A stretch of DNA of 64,000 nt, taken from the NCBI RefSeq assembly GCF_033473495.1, contig NC_088936.1, positions 1,116,001 to 1,180,000 on the forward strand, given 5' to 3'. The translations under genes were made by a program, and so were the position numbers. The stretch comes from Cercospora beticola (Eukaryota; Ascomycota; Dothideomycetes; Mycosphaerellales; Mycosphaerellaceae). Below, in pieces: positions 41,309 through 51,200 of this stretch (positions within the stretch are counted from its first letter, which is position 1; every line of letters starts with the position of its first letter). The notes under the pieces were generated by a model. The model was not told the DNA's origin and made no database searches. It saw nothing but the letters and a program-made list of their open reading frames with translations.

Positions 41309-42701
41309 ATGACCTCTGAGAAGACTCATCAATCGAGCAGTATCAAGGAGGAGTCGGCTCGTAAGCGTCCAAAACCGTGCTGAGGGGGCATCGCCATGGA
41401 AGCTGATACTCATAGTAGCACCCTCGTCCGATGGAGCAGGCTTCACATTCTTCAACATCTCCCATCCTTCAGAAGCTAGAAGCTCTCAGTATCGCAGAAA
41501 AGTCCGCAGTAATGTCACCAAGCAACAACATCGCGTCCGAAAACCCCACACCACGGCTAAAAGCTTCAGGCCTTTCCAGCCTGATGCAAAGACGGGCCTA
41601 TCCTTGACCCGACAGGAGATTGTGGCAATAGATTCCCCCGAGTCACAGGAATTTCAAGACGCAGTGCAGAGCCGTGTCGGATGGGTAGATGAGAGCTGGA
41701 GTAGCACAAACGCTTCCCAGACTCCCACAGTGGCCTCGTCCAGTTCCACAACCACACCTGATGCCAAACCTGAATTACCATCTTCCTCTCGGCCCCGAGT
41801 TCAGATTAAGCGGGAACGCGTGATCACACCTCCGGAATTGATTAATTCGATCAATTCAGAATCAACTACATCTGTCACAAATTCTGGCTTTGAGAAACGC
41901 AGAAAGATTTCACTGACTTTCATAAACGAGACTGGTCACAGCTTGGACGACCACGAGGACGAGGATATCAGCCCAGGTCAAGCCAACGAGCAAGCCATTG
42001 TACGCCAGCCACGAACTCCTTCCCCAGAAAAAATCAGCGTCGCTCAACACGATCCCTTCAATTGCTTCACGGTTCCATGGCAACCCTGGTACGACGGCCT
42101 CCTCCACTACATGATGACAGTCTTCGCCCGACGCGCCTGGCCAACCCTCAAGATCACATCAGCAGAAGGCATGAAATGGGAAACCTTCATGACTCAACAC
42201 GCAATGGAAGAACCCGCACTCTTCTACGTCCGCTTACTATTCGCCTCAGGCGAACTCGTCCAAGTCGGATCTCTCCGCCGCGAACGCTCACATTGGCTGC
42301 AAGCGCAAGCGATAGCAGTCATCAATGAAGCCCTTTCAGATCCCAAGCGGTCAATATCCGATGGCCTCATACTGGCAGTCGGTCGGATTGCCCTACACGA
42401 ATGCATGTATGGGAATCGAGATGCTGCGACTCATATGCATCGACCAGCGCAGAAACGAATGATTGATTTGCGTGGTGGGATGAAACAGTTGGATTTTCCG
42501 CCTTTGGTGAAGAGGTTGATGCGGTGGTCTGATAGGGTCATGTCAATGTATGGTAATACGGAGCGTATGATCCCGGATAAGGACGACGATGATGAAGGGA
42601 CGTATGATTTGAAACAGAGTCTTAATGCTTTTGAGGTTTGGGCACCTGAGCCGGGAAAGGCTTTGCGGAAAAGAATTGCTATTGATGATTTGGTAAACTA
42701 A
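41309..42701 (+). CDS. Fungal_trans_2-like transcription factor without zinc cluster
   Basis: 445 aa from exons 41309-41360 and 41416-42701; a 55-bp intron GTAAGC to ATAG with a GCTGA branch point. The N-terminal exon was found because the segment FTFFNISHPSEARSS followed by RRKVRSNVTKQQHR is in frame upstream of the obvious open frame. That F-x-N-x-S-H-P...VRS pattern opens many fungal proteins with a C-terminal Fungal_trans_2 domain. A disordered Ser/Thr-rich stretch with KRERV and KRRK basic patches follows. The regulatory domain begins at DPFNCFTVPWQPWYDGLLHYMMTVFARRAWP (about residue 230). There is no Zn2Cys6 motif, as is common in this group. Target genes are unknown. Confidence 0.8.
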
Positions 42702-42926
42702 TGATGAATGAAAGACGGGGAGGGAGGTGTAGAACATAATGCTGGTCATTTTGTGGCGGAAGACAGCCTGATTCGCGAAAAAACGGTCTCACATGATCAT
42801 TCTTAGAGTCAACAAAGTAGAGTGATTCGGTTCCTTTTTGCCCATTCCCAGGCAAGCTGTCCGTGCTTTCCATAAAGCCGTGTCTCCAAACTCCCGGCAT
42901 GACCACTAAGCATAGCCCGAACCTGA

Positions 42927-45821
42927 TCAACCTCTACCAGCAGTGATTTCAACCGCACTCGGAGCCTTCAGCATACCCGACGAGAATCTTGAAATTGGCA
43001 TCAAGACTGCACTATTGCCTCTCGATAATCTCTCCCTACTGTCTATTCCACTGGGAAGGGGACGCCCACCACTTCCTCTCGAGGTCCGTGGAGGCCGGGG
43101 AGTCGATGTGGTTTTGCTACTTCTCTGCACCCCGACTGGCAATGGGAACTCGTCGCGTTTCGTATAGCTACTGATGATAGAGTCAGAGAGAGATCTCAAG
43201 GTTTCGGCACGTTGGATTTGAACGTGGTTTTGGGGTGTCGAAGTCGAAGGGGGTGAGGATTGTTTAGTTGGGCCCTTGCGTTCGAGTGGAGGAGGCAACG
43301 GTAGTTGTTTATGTATGCTGAGCGGCGTAGTAGTCTGCCGACGCGGAGAGATGCATGTCAAGCCCGATTCACGTTCAGGCTGAGGCTCCGAGGGCTGGGG
43401 CGGACTCTCAGCATGCGAGTTGCTCAGAGCGCTGGGTGTCGATGCCGATCGTTGCTGCGTCCATGCTATGCCGAGACCTGGCTGCTGTTCTATTGGAAAC
43501 CGCGAATCGTCTTTGAGCGGCATATCGGCTCGATTATCTCGAGTCTTTTCGTGAGAGCGAGCTTCCGCAGTTGTGGCGCGAAGTTCTGCCTCCAGCGATT
43601 CAATCTTCGCAGTCGCAAGCTTTAGATCCTTCTTGTAGCCGCTAACGTCAAGCTTGTACATAATGATCTCCTCCACACAATGCCGCAGCTCTTGCTCCCA
43701 AGCCTGGTCCTTTGCAGAAAGATTAAGAGTGGACTGCAGCTCCGTGGAGCTCGGCGACGCGGAAGTTCCTTGCAGCCTGGTCGCAAGCGACTTCGATATC
43801 TCTCGTTGGAGTTCGGGCGTCGCCACCTGTTCTTTCGGGCCGGCGATCTTCGACTGACGCCTCAACTCTATGTGGAGAAGAGAATTGTAGCGCTCGCGAT
43901 CAGCTTGTGCCGCCTTGAGGTGCTCCTGACAAGTAAGAAGCCGTGCTTGCAGATTCTGTACATCTGTCATTGCGATCTCGAGCCGGTCGTGAGTCTGCTG
44001 GCACGCTTCACGTCCACATATGAAGTCGCCGTCGAGCTGCGTAGTCGAAATTTGCTGTTCAAGTTCGCTCGTGCATACCTGTGGGACAGCAGAATTACGC
44101 TTAGTCGTGTCGGCTTTGAGTTCACGACAGCGAACGAGCTCTTCCGCTGATTGCTGCATTGGTTGGATGGGCAAAGCAGACGTCACGCATCCAGTCGCCC
44201 TTAGATGGCTCTGCAGCTCTTCGCAACGTTCCCGCAGTCGTGCTTCCCGCTGGTATGATAAACGGAGATCCTTGTAAGCGTCATCCAGTCCTGTCAGCAC
44301 GTCGACTCGCTGCATGTTTGCAGCGGCCAGATCTGCCTGAAGGCTCATCACGGCGGTCCTTTGGGCCTGCTCGTTTTCTTTGGTCTTGCGAATGATATCT
44401 TTCAATTGCGTGATTCGTCGCTCTTTCTGGCAGTCTGAGTCCTTCAGCCGATCCCGTTCACGTCGCAGCTCGCCCAGATCGGCATTAGTCTTGTTTGCCA
44501 GATCCAGTTTTCGCTTCAGTGCCTCAGCCTCTGCAACGGGTTCCGGAGAGGTTCCCGCTAGATCCATTGACAGGCTGTCTAATGACTGCAAGGAACCCGT
44601 ACGACTGGCAGTCGAGCCGCTTATGGCCCTCCCACAATGGCGTGCAGTGTCAATCGAGAGTGATTGTCGAGGGTCAGAGAGCCGAATTAAGCTGTGTTGC
44701 TGCTCAAGGAGCACAACGTATGCACGAAACGAGGTGATTTCTTGATCATGCGCAGCCTTCAGAGTCGCGATATGAGCCTCGTGTGCAGACCGCATATTTG
44801 CCACTTGTGTCAACATTCCTGAGACCTTGGAAATGTCGCGTATGGATTGACCGGGACTTTCTGGAACGAGATACGCATCACATTGGGATTGCAAGCCTGG
44901 AATTCGCTCTGCTGAGCCTGTTGGCGACTCTTTCTTGTCGTCTCGACGCGGCGTTCGTGGCAATTTCCAATTTGGTGTGCCGATTTTGACAGACGTGTCC
45001 GAGTATTCCAATGATTCCTGACTTCTGTTTGGTGTCCCAAAGCATTCATCGCTTTTGCCGCATAGCGTTGAGTCAAGGGAAGGACGTAGCACGTTCGACC
45101 CTTGATCATTGTCAGAATTCTGCGTGTTCTCATATCCGGGCGGCTCCGTTGATCCTTGTGGTGATGAGCTCTGTGGTCGTCCAGCTTGCGTCCTGTGCCG
45201 CTCATTGGTCGCAAGAGAAGTCTCCGCCATTATCGATGCGCCGCGTCCACGGGAGGGCCAGATAGAGTCAGTGGCAGGGAGCTCGACGGGCTCGGGACAT
45301 GGTGCTTCCACCAGCGGCGTTGCTGGAGTTGGTGGGGCGGTGTGAGAGCGCAGTCGGCCCTGTGGTGGACGCAATTCGCATGATCTTGGGCCGCCGTTGA
45401 AGTGGGGTGACTTTAGCATTTCCGACATAGCTGCGATGAGGCTCGTAGCGGATTGGACAGCGGCCTCATGCAACGTGAAAGAGTCATGCGACTGTGCGCT
45501 GTAGTCTGACTTTGTATCGCAGAAGCTGAGGGGTAGTGGTTTGCGGCCTCTTTTGCGCGAGCCCTGTAGCGATGTCAGTACTGCCTTGCGCCATGTTCGA
45601 AGGTATTGCCATCGATGCTCCTTTCTCCACGTCATGATGCATGGCGCGAAAGACTGACGATCCACAGGCGTGTCGCACGAAGGGAGAACTACCCGAATGT
45701 TGCGCCCATAGCCCATGCCTTTGATCTCGATGCACTCTACGGGTATCTGGACCATCCCCGAGGAGACATGCTTGCGATCACCCTTTGTCCATGTGAAGAA
45801 CTTTGATCCTCCCGGCGTCAT
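42927..45821 (-). CDS. Coiled-coil protein of unknown function
   Basis: 964 aa in one exon. The N-terminal 80 residues look folded: FFTWTKGDRKHVSSGMVQIPVECIEIKGMGYGRNIRVVLPSCDTPVDRQSFAPCIMTW, a pattern with many hydrophobic residues and conserved-looking Gly and Cys. A disordered Ser/Pro-rich section follows to about 330. Long heptad-rich coiled coil runs from about 345 to 800 in several stretches (for example EAEALKRKLDLANKTNADLGELRRERDRLK). The C-terminal 160 residues are disordered and rich in Pro, Ser and Arg. The architecture suits a scaffold of the cytoskeleton, spindle pole or septum, but no family is recognised. The stop lies 225 bp from that of the convergent Fungal_trans_2-like gene. 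Confidence 0.75.
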   Translation of the reverse strand: MTPGGSKFFTWTKGDRKHVSSGMVQIPVECIEIKGMGYGRNIRVVLPSCDTPVDRQSFAPCIMTWRKEHRWQYLRTWRKAVLTSLQGSRKRGRKPLPLSFCDTKSDYSAQSHDSFTLHEAAVQSATSLIAAMSEMLKSPHFNGGPRSCELRPPQGRLRSHTAPPTPATPLVEAPCPEPVELPATDSIWPSRGRGASIMAETSLATNERHRTQAGRPQSSSPQGSTEPPGYENTQNSDNDQGSNVLRPSLDSTLCGKSDECFGTPNRSQESLEYSDTSVKIGTPNWKLPRTPRRDDKKESPTGSAERIPGLQSQCDAYLVPESPGQSIRDISKVSGMLTQVANMRSAHEAHIATLKAAHDQEITSFRAYVVLLEQQHSLIRLSDPRQSLSIDTARHCGRAISGSTASRTGSLQSLDSLSMDLAGTSPEPVAEAEALKRKLDLANKTNADLGELRRERDRLKDSDCQKERRITQLKDIIRKTKENEQAQRTAVMSLQADLAAANMQRVDVLTGLDDAYKDLRLSYQREARLRERCEELQSHLRATGCVTSALPIQPMQQSAEELVRCRELKADTTKRNSAVPQVCTSELEQQISTTQLDGDFICGREACQQTHDRLEIAMTDVQNLQARLLTCQEHLKAAQADRERYNSLLHIELRRQSKIAGPKEQVATPELQREISKSLATRLQGTSASPSSTELQSTLNLSAKDQAWEQELRHCVEEIIMYKLDVSGYKKDLKLATAKIESLEAELRATTAEARSHEKTRDNRADMPLKDDSRFPIEQQPGLGIAWTQQRSASTPSALSNSHAESPPQPSEPQPERESGLTCISPRRQTTTPLSIHKQLPLPPPLERKGPTKQSSPPSTSTPQNHVQIQRAETLRSLSDSIISSYTKRDEFPLPVGVQRSSKTTSTPRPPRTSRGSGGRPLPSGIDSRERLSRGNSAVLMPISRFSSGMLKAPSAVEITAGRG

Positions 45822-46724
45822 ATTGTCCTACAACATACTCGACGCGGCCCACGGGTTGGCAGACGCCATTCCCAAAGGCATTCGCTTTGTGTACGGGATA
45901 GTGAGGCCGGTGACTTGAAGCTTGCTAGAACTCGCAGCTGCGTGGAGCAGACTCGTTCGATGCGCGAACCGATAATTCTTGAAATTTGAAGGACGAGCTG
46001 AGTTGGTAACCGGTAGGGAGGACTCGAAAAGAAAGGCTTTGAAGGGCAACTAGCGGACATGGTCGAATATCGCTATTTCAGCTCTGCACCTCTGTATGCA
46101 TGACAGGTGCCCGCTGGCTCGCTACCGCAGGTACGCGCCAACATTTGGAAGTGGCTTACGGCACAGACTCCTGCTAAATCTCACGCTGCAGCTCTGGCTC
46201 GTGATGTGATTGTGCATCTCGCAGAGAGTTTGCCTGGAGTTGGTGATGAGGAGTCGAGGATTCGATTGCATGTCTGATCTCTCGACACTAGCAAGCACGA
46301 ATGGTCATCGTGCTCGGAAATGCTGTCTTTGAAACATATGCAACGACTGACCAGACGTATCGGAATGGTAGGTGGAGCCAATGGAAGTTGTGGCTACGCG
46401 CTGGAGTCTTGAAGGAGTGAGGTGGACTTCGAATGTCTGACAGAAGTCGCTGTCTGTGCTGCGACTTCTGACGCGTCCTCAATTTTGCAGCACCTCTCTT
46501 TCCAACGGCGACAGCAACAACATCCGTTCATCCTCTTGGCAGAGTCGAATCTAAGTACGAGCGCACGCAGAGGCAACATTCGGATTTCAGAGGATTCGAC
46601 GCGCAACTTCGTCACGAAGAAGAGGTCCGCGCGGCCCGACCAATTACTTGTCACGAAAGCACGATTTGTCCGTGTGAAAACACATATCGCCGCCTCCATC
46701 CACGTTAAAGGGGCTTGAATACAA
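45822..46724. other. Divergent intergenic region
   Basis: 903 bp between the coiled-coil gene and the FHA gene. No supported coding or RNA feature. Confidence 0.5.
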
Positions 46725-47756
46725 ATGGATTCAGAAACCAGAAGCTGGAGACGAAATGCGCGTGACGACGATTATCGATCAAGCAAAGATGTAGATTCGC
46801 GCACCAAAAGACGAGATCGGTCTGCCTCCGAAGATGAGCGGAGTCCTCGAAAACGACGATACTCCAAGTCAGGAGATGAAAGGCGTCGCTCCAGGTCAAG
46901 ATCGCGTTCTGAAGTAGACTCAGAATATGATGAATCTCGCCGCCGGGGGAAGGCAGAAAAGGACGAAAACCGCGATCGTGGCAAAGATCGCCGACGTGAC
47001 CGAAGAGACCGCAGCGAAGACTATGCCTCAGACGAGCGCAAATCTTCAAGACGTGACCGCAAGTACCGCGACCGTTCACGCTCTCGCTCGCGCACCCGCC
47101 GAGAAGACGAGCGTTCCCGTCGGCCCAACAGAAGGTCCAGATCACCCACCTCCAAAAGACGCCACTCCCGCTCCCCTTCACCACACCGAAAATCCCGCGC
47201 CCCTCTCCCCTCCCAACTAGACTCCTTCCAAAAAGACAACAATCTCCCACCCGGCGAAGCACCAATCGAAAAGCAAAAACCAAACTTCAAACCCACCGGC
47301 CTCCTCGCCAAAGAAGCCAACACCGTAGCCGGCACAACCACTGTCCTCAAATACCACGAACCACCCGAAGCCCGAAAACCTCCATCGTCGGCCCAATGGC
47401 GCATGTACGTCTTCAAGAAATCGGACCTGGTCGATACTATTCAACTGCACACCCGCAGTGCCTGGCTCATAGGCCGCGACCCCAAAATCACAGATCTGCA
47501 TCTCGAACATCCGAGTATTTCAAAACAACATGCTGTGATTCAATTCCGGCATCGTACGACGACGAATGAGTACGGGGATAAATCGTCCAAGGTGAAGCCG
47601 TATGTGATTGATTTGGACAGTGCGAATGGGACCAGGGTGAATGGGAAGAAAGTGGAAGCGAGTCGGTACATGGAATTGCTGGACCAGGACGTCTTGAAAT
47701 TCGGAGACAGTGAGCGGGAGTACGTGATGATGTTGCCAGGCGCTGCTGAGAAATGA
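46725..47756 (+). CDS. PML1: FHA-domain RS-rich splicing factor (Pml1/SNIP1-like)
   Basis: 343 aa in one exon. The first 165 residues are Arg, Ser, Asp, Glu-rich with many RS and SR dipeptides, as in SR-type splicing proteins. A short linker has the conserved-looking KPNFKPTGLLAKEANTV, close to SNIP1 and plant DAWDLE proteins. The FHA domain covers about 225-340: WRMYVFKKSD, IGRDPKITDL (Gly250-Arg251), HPSISKQHAVIQF (Ser264, His269), DLDSANGTRVNG (Asn301-Gly302) and KFGDSEREYVM. Family members sit in the RES (retention and splicing) complex, with phosphothreonine-binding FHA surfaces. The RS-rich N-terminus is longer than in yeast Pml1 and closer to animal SNIP1. Confidence 0.9.
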   Translation: MDSETRSWRRNARDDDYRSSKDVDSRTKRRDRSASEDERSPRKRRYSKSGDERRRSRSRSRSEVDSEYDESRRRGKAEKDENRDRGKDRRRDRRDRSEDYASDERKSSRRDRKYRDRSRSRSRTRREDERSRRPNRRSRSPTSKRRHSRSPSPHRKSRAPLPSQLDSFQKDNNLPPGEAPIEKQKPNFKPTGLLAKEANTVAGTTTVLKYHEPPEARKPPSSAQWRMYVFKKSDLVDTIQLHTRSAWLIGRDPKITDLHLEHPSISKQHAVIQFRHRTTTNEYGDKSSKVKPYVIDLDSANGTRVNGKKVEASRYMELLDQDVLKFGDSEREYVMMLPGAAEK

Positions 47757-48214
47757 GAGATGGCTCTTCCGAAGCAAGAGTCAACAATGTAATCACGTAG
47801 ATGGACGTGAGGTAGAAGAAGGGCGGACGGCATCAGTCCATATCAACTCACTAAGCTATGCCACATCCACTACAACGACTGGTCATTCCCCTTTCCATTC
47901 AGAATCGTCGGACTCTCACAGCCTTCTTTCGTCTCTACTACCTACATGCTCGCGCTGATCGAATTGTTGCACTAAAACCTCGTATCGTAAATCGTGATAA
48001 AGATGAAAAGAAGAAAAGCCACCTCTTGCGCCACAACAAACACCTGTACATCTCAAATCTCCCCCAAGTCTGCCACAACGTCAGAGCAAAGCATATACAA
48101 CAGGTGGGTATATATAGATTGCATCTCAAGAAACGCAGCAAATATCAGTCCGAGGTTGCAAAATTTTCATGGATTGGGTCGAATATCGCAGAATCCAACA
48201 GACAAATTTCTCCT
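47757..48214. other. Convergent intergenic region
   Basis: Lies between the stops of the FHA and MAPKKK genes; 3' untranslated sequence is expected and nothing else is seen. Confidence 0.5.
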
Positions 48215-51200
48215 CTAAAACGCTCCACGAATCTTGGCATAAAGCTCGGTATCCAAGAAATTGTAATGCGGATCGAAAATGCAGAACGGTGCTCGCAGTA
48301 ACGTATCGGCCGTAGGACGCTCACCAGGATCACTAAAACAAAGCGTGTTAGTTAACGTCACCCATCTTTCGCATCACGCCGGACAAGGTACTCACATCGT
48401 GAAACAATCATACATAAACGACAGCGCCGCAGGCCCAACGACCGTGGACACATCATCCGGAATCGGAGGAGCCTGGTTCAAGCTTCCCAATTTGTAGATG
48501 GCACCAATAGCCTCTTCTTTGCTCCAAGGACGTCGACCAGCGAACATCTCCAAGACCACGCATCCAAGAGACCAAATGTCCACTTTGGCAGAATATCCTT
48601 GGTTGGAGATGGTGTCCATACCGCCATTACTGTTTCCGCTGCTGCCACCCGACACATTCAAAGCCTGTGACTGAGCGCGAATGACTTCTGGCGCCATCCA
48701 GAAGACAGAGCCTTGCATCGAGTTGGTGATGTCGTTATTGTATGGGTTTGCGCTGCGTTTGCTGATACCGAAATCGGAGATTTTGCAAGTTCCGTCGAGA
48801 TCGAGGAGGATGTTGTCTGCTTTGAGATCACGATGTAAGATGCCTTCCGAGTGCAAGTAAGCCAGGCCACAGAGAGTCTGTCGCGTGAGAGATGAGACGA
48901 CTGGTTCCTCGAATTTGCCATGCTTCCGGAGACAGGAGCCGACAGAGCCACCAGAAATGTACTCCAGGAAGATAGAGATGGAGTATTCCTTCCTTTCGCA
49001 ACCCAAATACTGCACAATGTTGACGTGGTCAAGATGCTGCATGGTGTCGATTTCTTGATCAAGTGCCTTCACCATCTCCCGAACCTTTTGGGGATCTGCA
49101 TTTTGGGCCTTGGGGTTGACTTCGACCTGTTTGACAGCGAGCAGCTCACCCGTCGTTGTATTCATACCAAGGTACACTCGACCGAAAGTACCCTTCCCAA
49201 TAAGCTGACCTCGCATCCATTTGAAAGTGGGCTGTCGCTCAGGCTTCACGACACCAATGTGATCTTGAGGGATTGTCTCGAGGTTATTGATGAGTCGGCT
49301 GCCTCTTTGAGGTTTCACTTGTTCTATCTTGGCGCCGAACATCTTGGTGGACTTCCGTCGCACGATGCTGCTGGTCACATCGTTGCGCAAAGTGCTGATC
49401 CTATTCTGAAGCGGCTGTTGGAAAGTGAGGTTGGAGACACTCGGGTGTCGACTAGACGCATGTGAGGAGATTGACGGATTGTGTGACAACATGCCGTGGG
49501 CGTAATTGTTCTTCACCACATCACGGATACTCTTCGTGCGGCCCAGGCCTCCAGATTTGCGCACACTGCGATGTGCCACGGAGTTGTAATTGCTCTTGAG
49601 CGTAGACTCCTCACTGCCCAGAGTGCCATCTTGGTCATCAATACTGGATGCGGGTGTCACGCTGCGGCTTGCGCTGGTGTCAGAGGACGAGGCCTGCGGG
49701 TCCAGTCCAACAGGTTTGTCTTCTGTCGGCCCACGTCCTTCAGCTTCTTCGCCTTCTTCTCCCATGGGTTGATCAAGATCGACGTTTGGGAAGAAGTTGT
49801 CAAGCTGCTCAGCAATGTCTTCAACGGGGGGACGGTTCGCCCAGTTGTTGCTATCGAAGGCGACGCTACCACGGCGAGGATCGAATTGAGCAGAGTCCTT
49901 CGGAGAGTCCGCAGACCATGGACCTGTGGTTGATGCAGAGTGCGGGTAGTGGCTGTCTCCACTATCAGTGCCTTCGCCAATGGATCCGAGTTTGTCGCTG
50001 GGCGGCAACTTCGGCGACTCGAATTTGACTGTCGCCCTGGATGTTTGTATCTTAAGCGGAGGTCTGTTCGGCGATCGTGCTGGAGAAACTTGAGGCATGC
50101 CCAGGATTTCACGAGCCTTCTTGTCTGATGGCTTCCTGGTCGAGAGTTTGGTCGACAATCCTGCAGACATGCCTACCTTCTCCTTCTGCTTAGCTAGAGG
50201 AATGGCGAATAGACCGTCGTCGGAGTCATCGTCGGAATCGTACAGACCGGCATTGGGCGATGTAGCGAACTCAATCGTGTTCTCCGGCACATCAAAGCTT
50301 GGTCCATGTTTGCTGACCGCCCTGCTCAATCCACTAGGTGCAGTGTGCTGTGAGCTCGGACTGAGTGGCGGGCTGTGGCGACCAGGTTGATCGCGCAGCC
50401 TGTCGAACGTAGGGTTCGATGGCATCCGCAGTTGCGGAAGTCCTGGTCGCTGGCTCGCTTTGAGGGTATCCTCATCGTCTTCAGGTTCAACATATTCTGG
50501 CACACGGAACGTCTGACCTCCTTTCGACCTCGTGTAAGGACTTCGAGGTGACTCGGCACGACCGTTCGGGCTCGCTCGACCAAACCCAGCGTTCGCTAGT
50601 GAGCCAGCAGAATTGCCATTCTGGCCGTTGTGCAGATCGGGCGCGGTGGACGACTTTTGTAGACCAGAAGGCATCGTAGGTGCAGTGCCGGCAGGTGCAC
50701 TGTGTGGGCTAGCGCTCGGGTGAGCGATAGCACCAGCGGCTTTGCCAGCGCCCGCCAATGCTGCACCGATACCTTTGACGCCAGGCTTCTTGCTGTCCTC
50801 TTCCGGAATCGATCCATTTGAGTTACGCTTCCATTCGTCCCGTCGATTGGGCCAGCTCGTCCGCGTTGTGGTAGGTCCCTTCTTCGTCAGACTGTTCGCC
50901 TTCACTAATGTGGCAGTCGGCTCAGGCACGGGCGGAGCTTTGCGAACTGGTTGCAGATCTGTGCGTCGCTCGAAGTCGTTTGAGCCAGAGCCCGAAGACT
51001 CGGGACGAGGAGCCGTCGGAGCGTGCTGCTCGTATGGCGTTCGAGGCGAGTCGAAATCGTGTACTTTCTTGCCATTGCCCATATCAACCAGCCTGCTGGA
51101 CCGTTGAGCTTGGTAGTCCTTTCGTTTTCGCTCGGTCTCTCGCCTGTGCTCCTCGGCGCGCGCTGCAAGCAGCTCTTGCTGCTTGTCTTCTGGTAGCATT

